Positions 7,868-15,996 of a stretch of DNA of 28,479 nt are shown here, one piece after another. The stretch is from a virus. Both the position numbers and the translations under genes were made by a program. The notes below the pieces were generated by a model. The model was not told the origin of the DNA, searched no databases, and saw only the letters and a list, made by a program, of their open reading frames with translations. Location: positions 1 through 28,479 of the IMG/VR virus record IMGVR_UViG_3300020474_000078, one strand, 5' to 3'. The first letter of the stretch is position 1. Every line of letters begins with the position of its first letter.

Positions 7868-8025
7868 TTGTCTGGGGTGTAATCTGGATGATTGCCATAT
7901 TGCTTGTAGCAGTATCTTGGTATATCTACTATATACTTAGAATGGCTTATAAGGAGATGTCTGATGGGAGCAATGGTTCCACCGAGCAGGAAGAGCTGCT
8001 ACAACTTCAGAGTAACAGAGATTAA
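7864..8025 (+). CDS. 53 aa single-pass membrane protein
   Basis: ATG at 7864 overlaps the preceding TGA (ATGA). The translation starts MIVWGVIWMIAILLVAVSWY, a single strong hydrophobic segment (residues 2-27), followed by a polar Gln/Glu/Ser tail to the TAA at 8023-8025. It overlaps the nuclease gene in another frame by 62 bases, and its mid-part carries that gene's AAGGAG. Small one-helix proteins near terminase genes may be spanins or antiholins, but no lipobox or pairing partner is seen. Function unknown. Confidence 0.55.
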   Translation: MIVWGVIWMIAILLVAVSWYIYYILRMAYKEMSDGSNGSTEQEELLQLQSNRD

Positions 8026-8428
8026 CCGTGTTGTTGATGGCGATACTATTGATGTCACCATTGATCTTGGGTTTGACTTATACAAGAAAGAAAGAGTTAG
8101 AATTGCAGGAGTTGATACGCCAGAGAAAAGAACAAGAGATCTGGAAGAAAAAGCATTGGGATTAGATGCTACAAACTGGATGAAGAAAAACTTAGAGGAT
8201 ACAATCGAAGGAGATGAGGAACTTACTATTAGAACCGAACTTAAAGGTGGCGTGGGTAAGTACGGTAGGCTTCTTGGTTGGTTATATGTCGGCGATGATC
8301 CTGTATCACTCAACGAACAAATGATTGAAGAAGGATTTGCTTGGTCATATGATGGAGGCACAAAGCAAAAGAACTTCGAGGAACTACGAGAAATTCGTAG
8401 AGCAAAAGGTACGCTAGACGCAGGTTAA
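7964..8428 (+). CDS. Staphylococcal nuclease-like (thermonuclease) enzyme
   Basis: A 154 aa protein with a complete SNase core. VVDGDTID (residues 23-30) supplies the metal-binding Asp27; VRIAGVDTPE (45-54) supplies Arg46, Asp51, Thr52 and Glu54; GKYGRLLGWLYV (98-109) supplies Arg102. These match the Ca-binding and catalytic residues Asp21, Arg35, Asp40, Thr41, Glu43 and Arg87 of the staphylococcal enzyme. The reaction would be Ca-dependent hydrolysis of DNA and RNA to 3'-phosphates. No signal peptide is visible, so it acts inside the cell or is packaged. The start is set by AAGGAG at 7951-7956. It overlaps gp17 by one base, which ties it to the packaging operon. Host DNA breakdown or end trimming are both possible. 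Confidence 0.88.
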   Translation: MGAMVPPSRKSCYNFRVTEINRVVDGDTIDVTIDLGFDLYKKERVRIAGVDTPEKRTRDLEEKALGLDATNWMKKNLEDTIEGDEELTIRTELKGGVGKYGRLLGWLYVGDDPVSLNEQMIEEGFAWSYDGGTKQKNFEELREIRRAKGTLDAG

Positions 8429-10101
8429 TGGCAGTAGCAAAGGAAGAAATTTATCTAGGTAATCCTAATTTAAAAAAGGCAAATACCGAGATACAATTCT
8501 CACAAGAACAAGTAAAAGAATGGATCAAGTGTAAACGAGATCCAATTTACTTTGCGAAAAATTATGTAAAGATAGTATCACTAGATGAAGGTCTTGTTAA
8601 ATTTAAGATGTATCCTTTTCAGGAGAAATTAATTCAGAACTTTCATAATTCTAGATTTAACATATGCAAAATGCCTCGGCAGACTGGTAAGTCTACAACT
8701 GCTGTTTCTTACCTATTACATTACGCAGTATTTAATGATAGTGTAAACATTGGTATACTTGCTAACAAGGCAGCAACTGCTAGAGAACTATTAGGTAGAT
8801 TACAAACTGCATATGAGAACTTACCTAAATGGATGCAACAGGGTATTATATCTTGGAATAAAGGATCACTGGAGTTAGAAAATGGATCTAAAATACTTGC
8901 AGCATCTACCTCTGCATCTGCAGTTAGGGGTATGTCTTTCAACATTCTATTTTTGGATGAGTTTGCCTTTGTTCCTAATCATATTGCTGACGCATTCTTC
9001 AGCTCAGTATATCCTACTATTACTTCTGGTAAAACAACCAAAGTCATAATGGTTTCTACTCCTCATGGAATGAACCATTTTTATAGGTATTGGCATAATG
9101 CTCAGAGGGGTAAGAATGAATATACACCAACAGAAGTTCACTGGTCAGAAGTGCCAGGTAGAGATGCAAATTGGAAAGCACAAACTATATCAAACACATC
9201 AGAGCAGCAATTTAAAGTTGAGTTTGAATGTGAGTTCTTAGGATCTGTTGATACACTCATAGCAGTTGCTAAATTAAGAACATTAGTTTTTGAAGATCCT
9301 ATACAAGATAATGGTAAAGGATTAGTTGTATATGAAGCACCACAAAAAGATCACAACTATATCATAACTGTTGATACTGCTAGAGGTATAGATCATGACT
9401 ATTCTGCTTTTGTAGTATTTGATATTACTCAGTTTCCATATAAAACAGTAGCAAGATATAAGAACAATGAAATAAAACCTATGCTATTTCCTTCTATAAT
9501 TCAAGATATGTGTAATGCATATAATTATGCTTATGCTCTCATAGAAGTAAATGATATAGGAGAACAAGTTGCAACTATACTTCAATATGATTTGGAATAT
9601 GAAAATGTTCTTATGTGTTCTATGAGAGGTAGAGCAGGTCAAATTGTTGGGTCTGGGTTCTCTGGTAAGAAAACACAGATGGGAGTCAGGATGACTGCTG
9701 CTGTTAAGAAAACTGGATGCTCTAATTTAAAAGCATTAATTGAAGAAGATAAACTAGAAACTAAAGATTATGATATAATATCAGAGTTGACTACCTTCAT
9801 ACAAAAGAAACAATCATGGGAGGCAGAAGAAGGTTGCCACGATGACTTAGCAATGTGCTTAGTTATCTTTGCATGGTTAGTTGCTCAAGATTACTTCAGA
9901 GAAATGACGGACAATGATGTTCGTAAAAGAATCTATGAAGAACAGAAAGAGCAAATAGAACAAGATATGGCACCATTTGGATTCATTAGCGACGGATTAT
10001 CTGATGAAGATTTTGTTGATGATGAAGGAACTAAATGGACAGTTGATAAAGAGATGTCATCAACATATGGTGATATGTCTTATATGTGGGATTATTACTA
10101 A
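8428..10101 (+). CDS. 17: Terminase large subunit gp17
   Basis: A 557 aa packaging motor subunit (T4 gp17 is 610 aa). The ATPase domain has Walker A PRQTGKST (residues 83-90), Walker B ILFLDE (173-178) with catalytic Glu178, and the STP coupling motif (210-212). The RNase H-type nuclease domain has Asp316 in TVDTARG, Glu373 in LIEVND and Asp472/473 in HDDLAM, equivalent to the T4 catalytic triad. The N-terminal region contains the usual YPFQEKLIQNF adenine-side motif at 62-72. It docks on the portal gp20 and translocates and cuts concatemeric DNA. It overlaps the nuclease gene by one base and the following 35 aa ORF by one base. Confidence 0.97.
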   Translation: MAVAKEEIYLGNPNLKKANTEIQFSQEQVKEWIKCKRDPIYFAKNYVKIVSLDEGLVKFKMYPFQEKLIQNFHNSRFNICKMPRQTGKSTTAVSYLLHYAVFNDSVNIGILANKAATARELLGRLQTAYENLPKWMQQGIISWNKGSLELENGSKILAASTSASAVRGMSFNILFLDEFAFVPNHIADAFFSSVYPTITSGKTTKVIMVSTPHGMNHFYRYWHNAQRGKNEYTPTEVHWSEVPGRDANWKAQTISNTSEQQFKVEFECEFLGSVDTLIAVAKLRTLVFEDPIQDNGKGLVVYEAPQKDHNYIITVDTARGIDHDYSAFVVFDITQFPYKTVARYKNNEIKPMLFPSIIQDMCNAYNYAYALIEVNDIGEQVATILQYDLEYENVLMCSMRGRAGQIVGSGFSGKKTQMGVRMTAAVKKTGCSNLKALIEEDKLETKDYDIISELTTFIQKKQSWEAEEGCHDDLAMCLVIFAWLVAQDYFREMTDNDVRKRIYEEQKEQIEQDMAPFGFISDGLSDEDFVDDEGTKWTVDKEMSSTYGDMSYMWDYY

Positions 10102-10208
10102 TGTTTAAACATTTGAAACTAAAAAGATTATTACAAAAATCATTTCCAAAGAAAAAAATAACTATAATAGATAATAAAGACGGATCACAAACAATTTCAA
10201 TATTATGA
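10101..10208 (+). CDS. Possible 35 aa basic peptide
   Basis: ATG at 10101 overlaps the gp17 TAA by one base, and the TGA at 10206-10208 overlaps the next ATG (ATGA). This tight double coupling is the main evidence that the ORF is translated. The peptide begins MFKHLKLKRLLQKSFPKKK and is strongly basic, followed by a short ITIIDNKDGSQTISIL tail that could form a beta hairpin. It may only carry ribosomes from gp17 to the next gene. No family recognised. Confidence 0.5.
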   Translation: MFKHLKLKRLLQKSFPKKKITIIDNKDGSQTISIL

Positions 10209-10468
10209 TATTCGCATTCATACTTTCACTATTTGCAAATCACTTACCAGTAATGTATGTGCAAGTACCTCAGTGGGCAGATGACTGGGCAGTGTGTGCA
10301 GTAGATGTACCTGATGCAAAGTGTCATTGGTATGTCATGTCACCCGACAATACATTTGGTGAGGGTTTTGATTGGGAAGAAGCACCTTGGTTTGATGCAA
10401 ATGGATTGAATGATATTGCACCAATGCAAGCAAAGACAGTTGTAGAGAAATTGCAGGAACAAAAATGA
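10205..10468 (+). CDS. Small protein with N-terminal hydrophobic segment, unknown function
   Basis: An 87 aa protein. Residues 1-18 (MIFAFILSLFANHLPVMY) form a hydrophobic, signal- or anchor-like segment without a basic N-terminus or lipobox. The rest is acidic and Trp-rich (seven Trp), with Cys31 and Cys40 that could pair if exported. ATGA overlaps couple it to genes on both sides. An exported or periplasm-facing product is inferred; function unknown. Confidence 0.7.
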   Translation: MIFAFILSLFANHLPVMYVQVPQWADDWAVCAVDVPDAKCHWYVMSPDNTFGEGFDWEEAPWFDANGLNDIAPMQAKTVVEKLQEQK

Positions 10469-10905
10469 GAATAGTTATTGTTAGTGGTGGATTTGACCCT
10501 ATCCACAGTGGACATATTGAACATTTTAAAGAAGCAAAGAAGTTAGGAGATATCCTTATAGTAGGATTAAACTCTGATGAATGGTTAACTAGAAAGAAAG
10601 GTAAACCATTTATGCCTATCCAAGAAAGGTTGGCAGTTATTAGAGAATTGAGAATGGTTGATAGTGCTGTAGCATTTAATGATGATGACAACAGTTCTAT
10701 AGATCTTATTAAAAAAACTTTAGTGTTATTTGATGATGTTTTATTTGCTAATGGTGGAGATAGGACTCAAGACAATATACCTGAGATAGATGCATTTGAT
10801 AAAGATCCTAGAGTGCAATTTGCATTTGGGGTTGGTGGTACACACAAACAAAACTCTAGCAGTTGGATCTTAAAAGAATGGACTTCACCGAAGAATTCGA
10901 TCTAG
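10465..10905 (+). CDS. HxGH nucleotidyltransferase (cytidylyltransferase-like)
   Basis: A 146 aa Rossmann-like protein. SGGFDPIHSGHIEHF (residues 7-21) contains the HxGH nucleotide-binding motif (His14, His17). VGLNSDEWL at 33-41 and ERLAVIRELRMVD at 54-66 are typical of the glycerol-3-phosphate cytidylyltransferase/heptose-phosphate adenylyltransferase family, as is NGGDR at 96-100. The usual C-terminal ISSTxxR motif is degenerate, read as KQNSSSWIL at 128-136. It would transfer a nucleotidyl group from CTP or ATP to a phosphorylated small molecule; the substrate is unknown. Similar genes occur in marine T4-like phages near gp17/gp18. A role in modifying an envelope sugar or a cofactor is inference. 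Confidence 0.82.
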   Translation: MRIVIVSGGFDPIHSGHIEHFKEAKKLGDILIVGLNSDEWLTRKKGKPFMPIQERLAVIRELRMVDSAVAFNDDDNSSIDLIKKTLVLFDDVLFANGGDRTQDNIPEIDAFDKDPRVQFAFGVGGTHKQNSSSWILKEWTSPKNSI

Positions 10906-11105
10906 GTCATCTAGTTCTCCAAGAGAGAAAATGTAGATGCTGTAAAAAAGTAAAAGATTTACTAACAGAATTTTATAAGACTCATAAGGATAGAGGAAGC
11001 GTAGCATCTTCTTACTCGTATGAGTGTAAGGAATGTACTAAGAAAAGAATAAAATTAAAAAGAAAGAAATTAGATAATAATATTTGGATATATCCTGACT
11101 GGTAA
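10878..11105 (+). CDS. Small Cys4 zinc-ribbon protein
   Basis: ATG at 10878 (MDFTEEFDLGHLVLQ) is preferred to the in-frame TTG at 10863; it overlaps the nucleotidyltransferase gene by 28 bases. The 75 aa protein has CRCC at about residues 19-22 and CKEC at about 50-53, four cysteines spaced like the N-terminal zinc ribbon of endonuclease VII-type and HNH-type phage proteins (KxCxxCK...FYK...ECKEC). A very basic tail with runs of Lys and Arg follows. No His-Asn-His catalytic motif is present, so it is more likely a nucleic-acid-binding or regulatory protein than a nuclease. Confidence 0.72.
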   Translation: MDFTEEFDLGHLVLQERKCRCCKKVKDLLTEFYKTHKDRGSVASSYSYECKECTKKRIKLKRKKLDNNIWIYPDW

Positions 11106-11143
11106 TGTTCACCCAGTGTTTCCCCGATGAAAACACCCTAAAC

Positions 11144-11151
11144 AATAAATA
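11144..11151 (+). promoter_or_regulatory. Late promoter box AATAAATA upstream of gp18
   Basis: NATAAATA box in the 81-base gap before gp18, ending 35 bases before the ATG. A GAGGAG at 11175-11180 serves gp18 translation. The same gap has a weak 6-bp hairpin (GTGTTT/AAACAC) without a T run. Confidence 0.65.
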
Positions 11152-11186
11152 ATTACAGGAATTTAGAATTCACCGAGGAGAAAAAG

Positions 11187-13568
11187 ATGCCCCTGAATTT
11201 AGCATCTCCAGGAATAATTGTAAAAGAAGTTGACTTAACCAATGGTAGAGTAGATCCTACATCTACAAAGTCTGGTGGTTTAGTTGCTCCCTTTGCAAAA
11301 GGACCTGTAGAAAAACCAACCCTTATAGAAACAGAAGCGGATCTTCTCGATACCTTCGGTTCACCATATAGGGATAGCAATCACTACGAATACTGGTTAA
11401 CTGCTTCATCATATCTTGCATATGGTGGTGTGCTACAAGTTGTTCGTTCAAATGAATCTGGTTTGAAGAATGCCTTTGTTGGTACTGCTTCAAGCGTAGT
11501 TATTAAAAGTGGTGACGATTATGTAACTAAAGGATATGCAGAGAACAACATTTCTAATGTTGTGTTTGCTGCTAAGAATCCTGGTTCATGGGGTAACGGT
11601 CTTAAAGTAGCGATGATAGATGGTCTTGCTGATCAAATACTAACTGGTATTACTACTGTCTCTGTTTTAGGTTTCTCATCAACTGCTAACGGTGGTCTTG
11701 CTGCTGTCGCTGGATACGAAGACGGTTTAAGTCCAATAGATCTTACAGTTGGTCTCGGTGTAACACAAGCAATCCCTGCTAATACTGTGGTAGCAGGTGC
11801 TGGTTCAACATCAGTTCTCGATGGATATCTTAAAGGGGTAATCACTGAAGTTGGAACAGGTCAAGTCTCAGTTAAAGTAGTATCTCATGTTAGTGCTGCT
11901 GGTACTGAAACTTCAGTAGACTACACACCTGGTGGAGTTTACGCATTTACAGAAACAGGTAATGCAAGTGGTGGTATTCATCTTCATGTACAATCTGCTA
12001 TAGGTAGTGGCAAACATGGTTGGCAAGCAAGTACAGTTTCATACGGATCTAGTTTTGGTGCTGCTAACTTCTTAAGTGCTTTAACAGGTGCTGGTGTAAC
12101 TGTTGGTGATAATCGTTACCTTGCTGCACAAGAATTTGCTCCTGGTACTCTAGATTATACTGGAGAGAAAGATTGGTTTGATAGTCAATGGTTTACATTA
12201 AAAGGTGGAGAGAAAATTTACTGGAATAACTTAGCTGAAAGACCAGGAACTTCTAACTATGCAAAAGATAGAAACTCTAAGAACGATGAAGTTCATGTAG
12301 TTGTCTATGATGACTCAGGTAAGATTACTGGTAATGCAGGTACTCTTCTCGACAAGTTTACTACTACCTCTAAAGCAAAAGATGCCATCTACTCAGTAGG
12401 TAATGCACAATACTATAGAAAGGTTATTGAAATAGGTAGTCCTAATATATTTGCTGGTGGTGCTCCATCAGGAGTTATTACAACTGACCTTGATGCAGAT
12501 TTCAATCCTGTATCTGATGTAGCATGGGATCAGGATACTGAAAATATATCCTTCGCTGCAATTGGAAATTATGTATCATTACTTTCAGGTGGTACAGATT
12601 ACGGTGGAAAAACAACCATCGATACAACTGATGCTCTAAAAGTAACAGTCGGAGATCTTTCTACAGGATATGATCTTTTAGCAAATAAAGATGCTTACCC
12701 ACTAGATTTCCTTATCATGGGATCTGGTGCTCACGGTAAAGAGGAAACTCAAGCACTTGCTAATAAGTTAATTGCTGTTGCTGAAGTTAGAAAAGATTGC
12801 GTAGCATGTATTTCTCCTAACAGACAAGCATTTTTATCTTCCTCTGGAGATGGAGAAGATTTGACACTTAAGTCAGATACAGTTACTTCACAAATCATCA
12901 GTTTCTACTCAGCGATTACATCATCTTCTTATGCCATATTTGATAGTGGTTACAAGTACATGTATGATCGCTTTAGTAAGCAATTCCGCTATGTACCTCT
13001 AAACGGAGACATCGCAGGTATATGTGCTAGAAACGATATAAACAACTTCCCTTGGTTCTCACCAGGCGGAACACAAAGAGGATCAATCCTCAATGCTGTT
13101 AAGTTAGCATACAATCCAAGTCAAGTTGAAAGAGACAAACTTTACTCTTCTAGAGTAAACCCAGTCATCTTCTCACCTGGTGCTGGTATCATCTTATTTG
13201 GTGATAAAACAGGTCTTGGTAGAGCATCAGCATTCGATAGAATTAATGTTCGTCGTCTGTTTATCTTCTTAGAAAAAGCAATCGCTGCTGCTGCAAAAGA
13301 TCAACTATTTGAATTCAACGATGAGATCACAAGGATCAACTTTATTAATATCGTTGAACCTTTCTTAAGAGATGTACAATCCAAGAGAGGTATCACAGAC
13401 TTCGTTCTTGTTTGTGATGAAACAAATAACACTGCTGCAATCATTGACAGTAACGAATTCGTTGCTGACATCTATGTGAAACCAGCAAGATCTATCAACT
13501 TCATCGGTCTTACATTCGTTGCTACACGCACAGGTGTTAGCTTTGAAGAAGTTATTGGTCGAGTTTGA
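11187..13568 (+). CDS. 18: Tail sheath protein gp18
   Basis: A 793 aa protein, longer than T4 gp18 (659 aa). The N-terminus LASPGIIVKEVDLTNG and the C-terminal SINFIGLTFVATRTGVSFEEVIG are standard for myovirus sheath proteins; both ends form the interlocking strands between subunits. The conserved C-terminal half includes GDIAGICARND (about residues 610-620) and RLFIFLEKAI. The extra length lies in the middle and should form surface domains of the contractile sheath. The start is set by GAGGAG at 11175-11180, and a late-promoter box precedes it. gp19 follows after 35 bases. It polymerises around the gp19 tube and contracts at infection. Confidence 0.96.
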   Translation: MPLNLASPGIIVKEVDLTNGRVDPTSTKSGGLVAPFAKGPVEKPTLIETEADLLDTFGSPYRDSNHYEYWLTASSYLAYGGVLQVVRSNESGLKNAFVGTASSVVIKSGDDYVTKGYAENNISNVVFAAKNPGSWGNGLKVAMIDGLADQILTGITTVSVLGFSSTANGGLAAVAGYEDGLSPIDLTVGLGVTQAIPANTVVAGAGSTSVLDGYLKGVITEVGTGQVSVKVVSHVSAAGTETSVDYTPGGVYAFTETGNASGGIHLHVQSAIGSGKHGWQASTVSYGSSFGAANFLSALTGAGVTVGDNRYLAAQEFAPGTLDYTGEKDWFDSQWFTLKGGEKIYWNNLAERPGTSNYAKDRNSKNDEVHVVVYDDSGKITGNAGTLLDKFTTTSKAKDAIYSVGNAQYYRKVIEIGSPNIFAGGAPSGVITTDLDADFNPVSDVAWDQDTENISFAAIGNYVSLLSGGTDYGGKTTIDTTDALKVTVGDLSTGYDLLANKDAYPLDFLIMGSGAHGKEETQALANKLIAVAEVRKDCVACISPNRQAFLSSSGDGEDLTLKSDTVTSQIISFYSAITSSSYAIFDSGYKYMYDRFSKQFRYVPLNGDIAGICARNDINNFPWFSPGGTQRGSILNAVKLAYNPSQVERDKLYSSRVNPVIFSPGAGIILFGDKTGLGRASAFDRINVRRLFIFLEKAIAAAAKDQLFEFNDEITRINFINIVEPFLRDVQSKRGITDFVLVCDETNNTAAIIDSNEFVADIYVKPARSINFIGLTFVATRTGVSFEEVIGRV

Positions 13569-13603
13569 TCTAACTTTATTAAAATCCCAGAGGTAAACAT
13601 TAA

Positions 13604-14224
13604 ATGGCCATTACAAACCAAAACCCACCTAAGACCGCCGATAGGACAATTGACAAATTTAAGTCAAGGTTGTCAGGTGGTATCGCAAGACCTAACCTGT
13701 TTGAGGTTGTACTTGCATTCCCAGACGGAGTAGTTGATGCTAGTGTCAACGATCTAGATTCAAAAGCTAGATTCTTAGTTAAGTCTGCTGCACTTCCAGC
13801 ATCTAACATTGCTCCAATAGTAGTACCTTTCAGAGGTAGACAGTTAAAAATTGCAGGTGACAGAACATTCGATGAATGGCAAATCACTGTAATCAACGAT
13901 TCAGATTTTGCTATCCGTTCTTCTTTCGAGAGATGGATGAACTCAATGGCAAAAGTTTCAGATACATCTGGTAATACTAACCCAGAAGATTATACTAGAG
14001 ACGCTTATGTCTATCAGTTAGGTAGATCTGCTGTTACTCCAAACTCACAGGAGTCTGCATCAAATATGCCTATTCTTAGAACATATAAATTCTATAGTGT
14101 GTTCCCAACACAGGTATCTCAGTTGGATCTTTCATACGATAACTCTGATGCTGTTGAAGAATTTACAGTTAATCTCCAAGTACAGTGGTGGGAAGCTGCT
14201 GGAAATGGTGGAGATGTGGCCTGA
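13604..14224 (+). CDS. 19: Tail tube protein gp19
   Basis: A 206 aa protein (T4 gp19 is 163 aa). It shows the gp19 pattern: RPNLFEVVLAFP near residues 29-40, KSAALPASNIAPIVVPFRGRQ near 63-83, and GDRTFDEWQITVINDSDF near 86-103, ending with a beta segment VEEFTVNLQVQWWEA. Hexameric rings of this protein stack into the tail tube through which DNA passes. An AGAGG precedes the ATG by about 11 bases. The C-terminal 10 residues are a Gly-rich extension. Its stop codon lies at the start of the late-promoter box for gp20. Confidence 0.95.
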   Translation: MAITNQNPPKTADRTIDKFKSRLSGGIARPNLFEVVLAFPDGVVDASVNDLDSKARFLVKSAALPASNIAPIVVPFRGRQLKIAGDRTFDEWQITVINDSDFAIRSSFERWMNSMAKVSDTSGNTNPEDYTRDAYVYQLGRSAVTPNSQESASNMPILRTYKFYSVFPTQVSQLDLSYDNSDAVEEFTVNLQVQWWEAAGNGGDVA

Positions 14225-14230
14225 TAAATA
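14223..14230 (+). promoter_or_regulatory. Late promoter box GATAAATA upstream of gp20
   Basis: NATAAATA box that overlaps the gp19 TGA stop codon and ends 26 bases before the gp20 ATG. The 32-base gap holds nothing else and has no Shine-Dalgarno-like sequence. Confidence 0.65.
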
Positions 14231-14256
14231 ACAATATAAGTTAATAAAAACTAGTA

Positions 14257-15960
14257 ATGGCGAAACTATTTGGTTTCTCAATTGAGGATAAAGACGAAAA
14301 GAACGCCAAGGGTATAGTCAGCCCCATCCCACCGACAGGTGAGGCTGGGGTTGATTATTATATTCAGGGTGGTTTTTCTAGTCAGGTTGTAGATCTTGAG
14401 GGTATCTACAAGACAGAGCATGAACTTATAAGAAAGTATCGTGAGATGGCATTACACCCAGAGGTGGACAATGCTGTAGAAGATGTTGTAAACGAAGCAA
14501 TAGTATCTGATACTAATGATTCTCCTGTAGAAATAGACCTAGAGAATCTAAATGCAAGTGATGGTATTAAAAATATTATCCGCAAAGAATTTAAACATAT
14601 TAAAGATCTTCTTGACTTCGATACAAAAAGTCATGAGATTTTTAGAAACTGGTATGTTGACGGAAGATTATATTACAATAAAGTAATAGACATTAAGAAA
14701 CCAGAAGAGGGTTTACAAGAATTAAGATATATTGATCCTCTTAAAATGCGTTATGTGCGTAAGGAAAAGAAGAAAGATGATAAGGGGAATTTGTTTAACA
14801 TGCAGAATGTGCATGAGAATGATAAAGTATATTTCCCAGAAATAGAAGAGTATTTTCTATACACACCAAAAGCACAATACCCAACTAACATTGGTGTAGC
14901 AGGTGCAGGATCAGCATTGAAAGGTGTTAAACTTGCAAAAGATTCTGTTGCATATTGTACTGCTGGATTAGTAGATAGAAATAAAGGAACTGGATTATCT
15001 TATCTTCATAAAGCAATTAAGGCACTTAATCAATTAAGAATGATTGAGGATAGTCTTGTTATCTACAGATTATCAAGAGCACCTGAGAGAAGAATATTTT
15101 ATATTGATGTTGGTAATCTACCTAAAGTAAAAGCGGAACAATATCTCCGTGAAGTTATGATGCGTTATCGTAACAAGTTAGTATATGATTCTAATAGTGG
15201 TGAGATAAGAGACGACAAGAGAATGATGAGTATGCTAGAAGATTTCTGGTTGCCTCGTCGTGAAGGTGGTAGAGGAACTGAGATTACTACATTACCTGGT
15301 GGACAAAACTTAGGTGAACTAGCAGACATCGAATACTTCCAGAAAAAACTCTATAGATCATTAGCAATTCCTGAGTCTAGAATTGCTGGTTCTGGAGATG
15401 GATTTAATCTAGGTAGATCATCAGAGATATTAAGAGACGAACTTAAGTTCAGTAAGTTTGTTGGTAGATTGCGTAAGCGTTTTAGTAACTTACTATTAGA
15501 TCTACTAAGAACTCAACTACTTCTAAAAAATATTGTTACTCCTCAAGATTGGGAGACAATGAATGAGCATATACAGTTTGACTTCTTATATGATAATCAT
15601 TTTGCGGAACTTAAAGATAAGGAATTGATGGAAGGTCGTTTAGGACTTCTAGGAATGATTGAACCTTATGCTGGTCGTTACTATTCTACAGAGTATATTA
15701 GAAGACAAGTTCTTCGTCAAAGAGATCAAGAGATTGTAGAAATAGATCAACAAATAGAAGAAGAAATTGCTAAAGGTGTTTTACCTGATCCTAATCAGCA
15801 AATGCTAGAGTTTGAACAGCAAGCTGCGATGGGTATGGAACCTGGTGCTGAAGGTGGTGCGGAACAAGGTTTCGGTCCTGGCATGCCAGGTACACCAGAG
15901 CAACCACCTGGAATGCAAACACCTGCAAAATTACCTAAATCTGGAGAAGGGGAAATATAA
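14257..15960 (+). CDS. 20: Portal vertex protein gp20
   Basis: A 567 aa protein (T4 gp20 is 524 aa). Diagnostic portal segments include YREMALHPEVDNAVEDVVNE (about 62-81), YNKVIDIKKPEEGLQELRYI (about 139-158), LSRAPERRIFYIDVGNLPK (about 273-291), LPGGQNLGELADIEYFQKKL (about 348-367) and SRIAGSGDGFNLGRSSEILRDE. These are well-known gp20 marker regions used for marine myoviruses. The dodecamer forms the DNA channel, nucleates prohead assembly and binds gp17. The C-terminal 70 residues are Gln/Gly/Pro-rich and probably disordered. A late-promoter box lies 26 bases upstream; no clear ribosome-binding site is visible. Confidence 0.97.
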   Translation: MAKLFGFSIEDKDEKNAKGIVSPIPPTGEAGVDYYIQGGFSSQVVDLEGIYKTEHELIRKYREMALHPEVDNAVEDVVNEAIVSDTNDSPVEIDLENLNASDGIKNIIRKEFKHIKDLLDFDTKSHEIFRNWYVDGRLYYNKVIDIKKPEEGLQELRYIDPLKMRYVRKEKKKDDKGNLFNMQNVHENDKVYFPEIEEYFLYTPKAQYPTNIGVAGAGSALKGVKLAKDSVAYCTAGLVDRNKGTGLSYLHKAIKALNQLRMIEDSLVIYRLSRAPERRIFYIDVGNLPKVKAEQYLREVMMRYRNKLVYDSNSGEIRDDKRMMSMLEDFWLPRREGGRGTEITTLPGGQNLGELADIEYFQKKLYRSLAIPESRIAGSGDGFNLGRSSEILRDELKFSKFVGRLRKRFSNLLLDLLRTQLLLKNIVTPQDWETMNEHIQFDFLYDNHFAELKDKELMEGRLGLLGMIEPYAGRYYSTEYIRRQVLRQRDQEIVEIDQQIEEEIAKGVLPDPNQQMLEFEQQAAMGMEPGAEGGAEQGFGPGMPGTPEQPPGMQTPAKLPKSGEGEI

Positions 15961-15964
15961 TACT

Positions 15965-15972
15965 AATAAATA
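15965..15972 (+). promoter_or_regulatory. Late promoter box AATAAATA upstream of gp67
   Basis: NATAAATA box five bases after the gp20 stop and ending 24 bases before the ATG at 15997. It would drive the prohead core-protease genes. Confidence 0.65.
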
Positions 15973-15996
15973 AGTTTATAACTCTAATGTTTTATT

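Noticed and set aside
10863-10877. TTG at 10863 as start of the zinc-ribbon protein
   Set aside because: The ATG at 10878 is simpler and needs less overlap; there is no ribosome-binding site to favour TTG.
11117-11137. Hairpin GTGTTT/AAACAC between the zinc-ribbon gene and gp18 as a terminator
   Set aside because: The stem is short and not followed by a T run.
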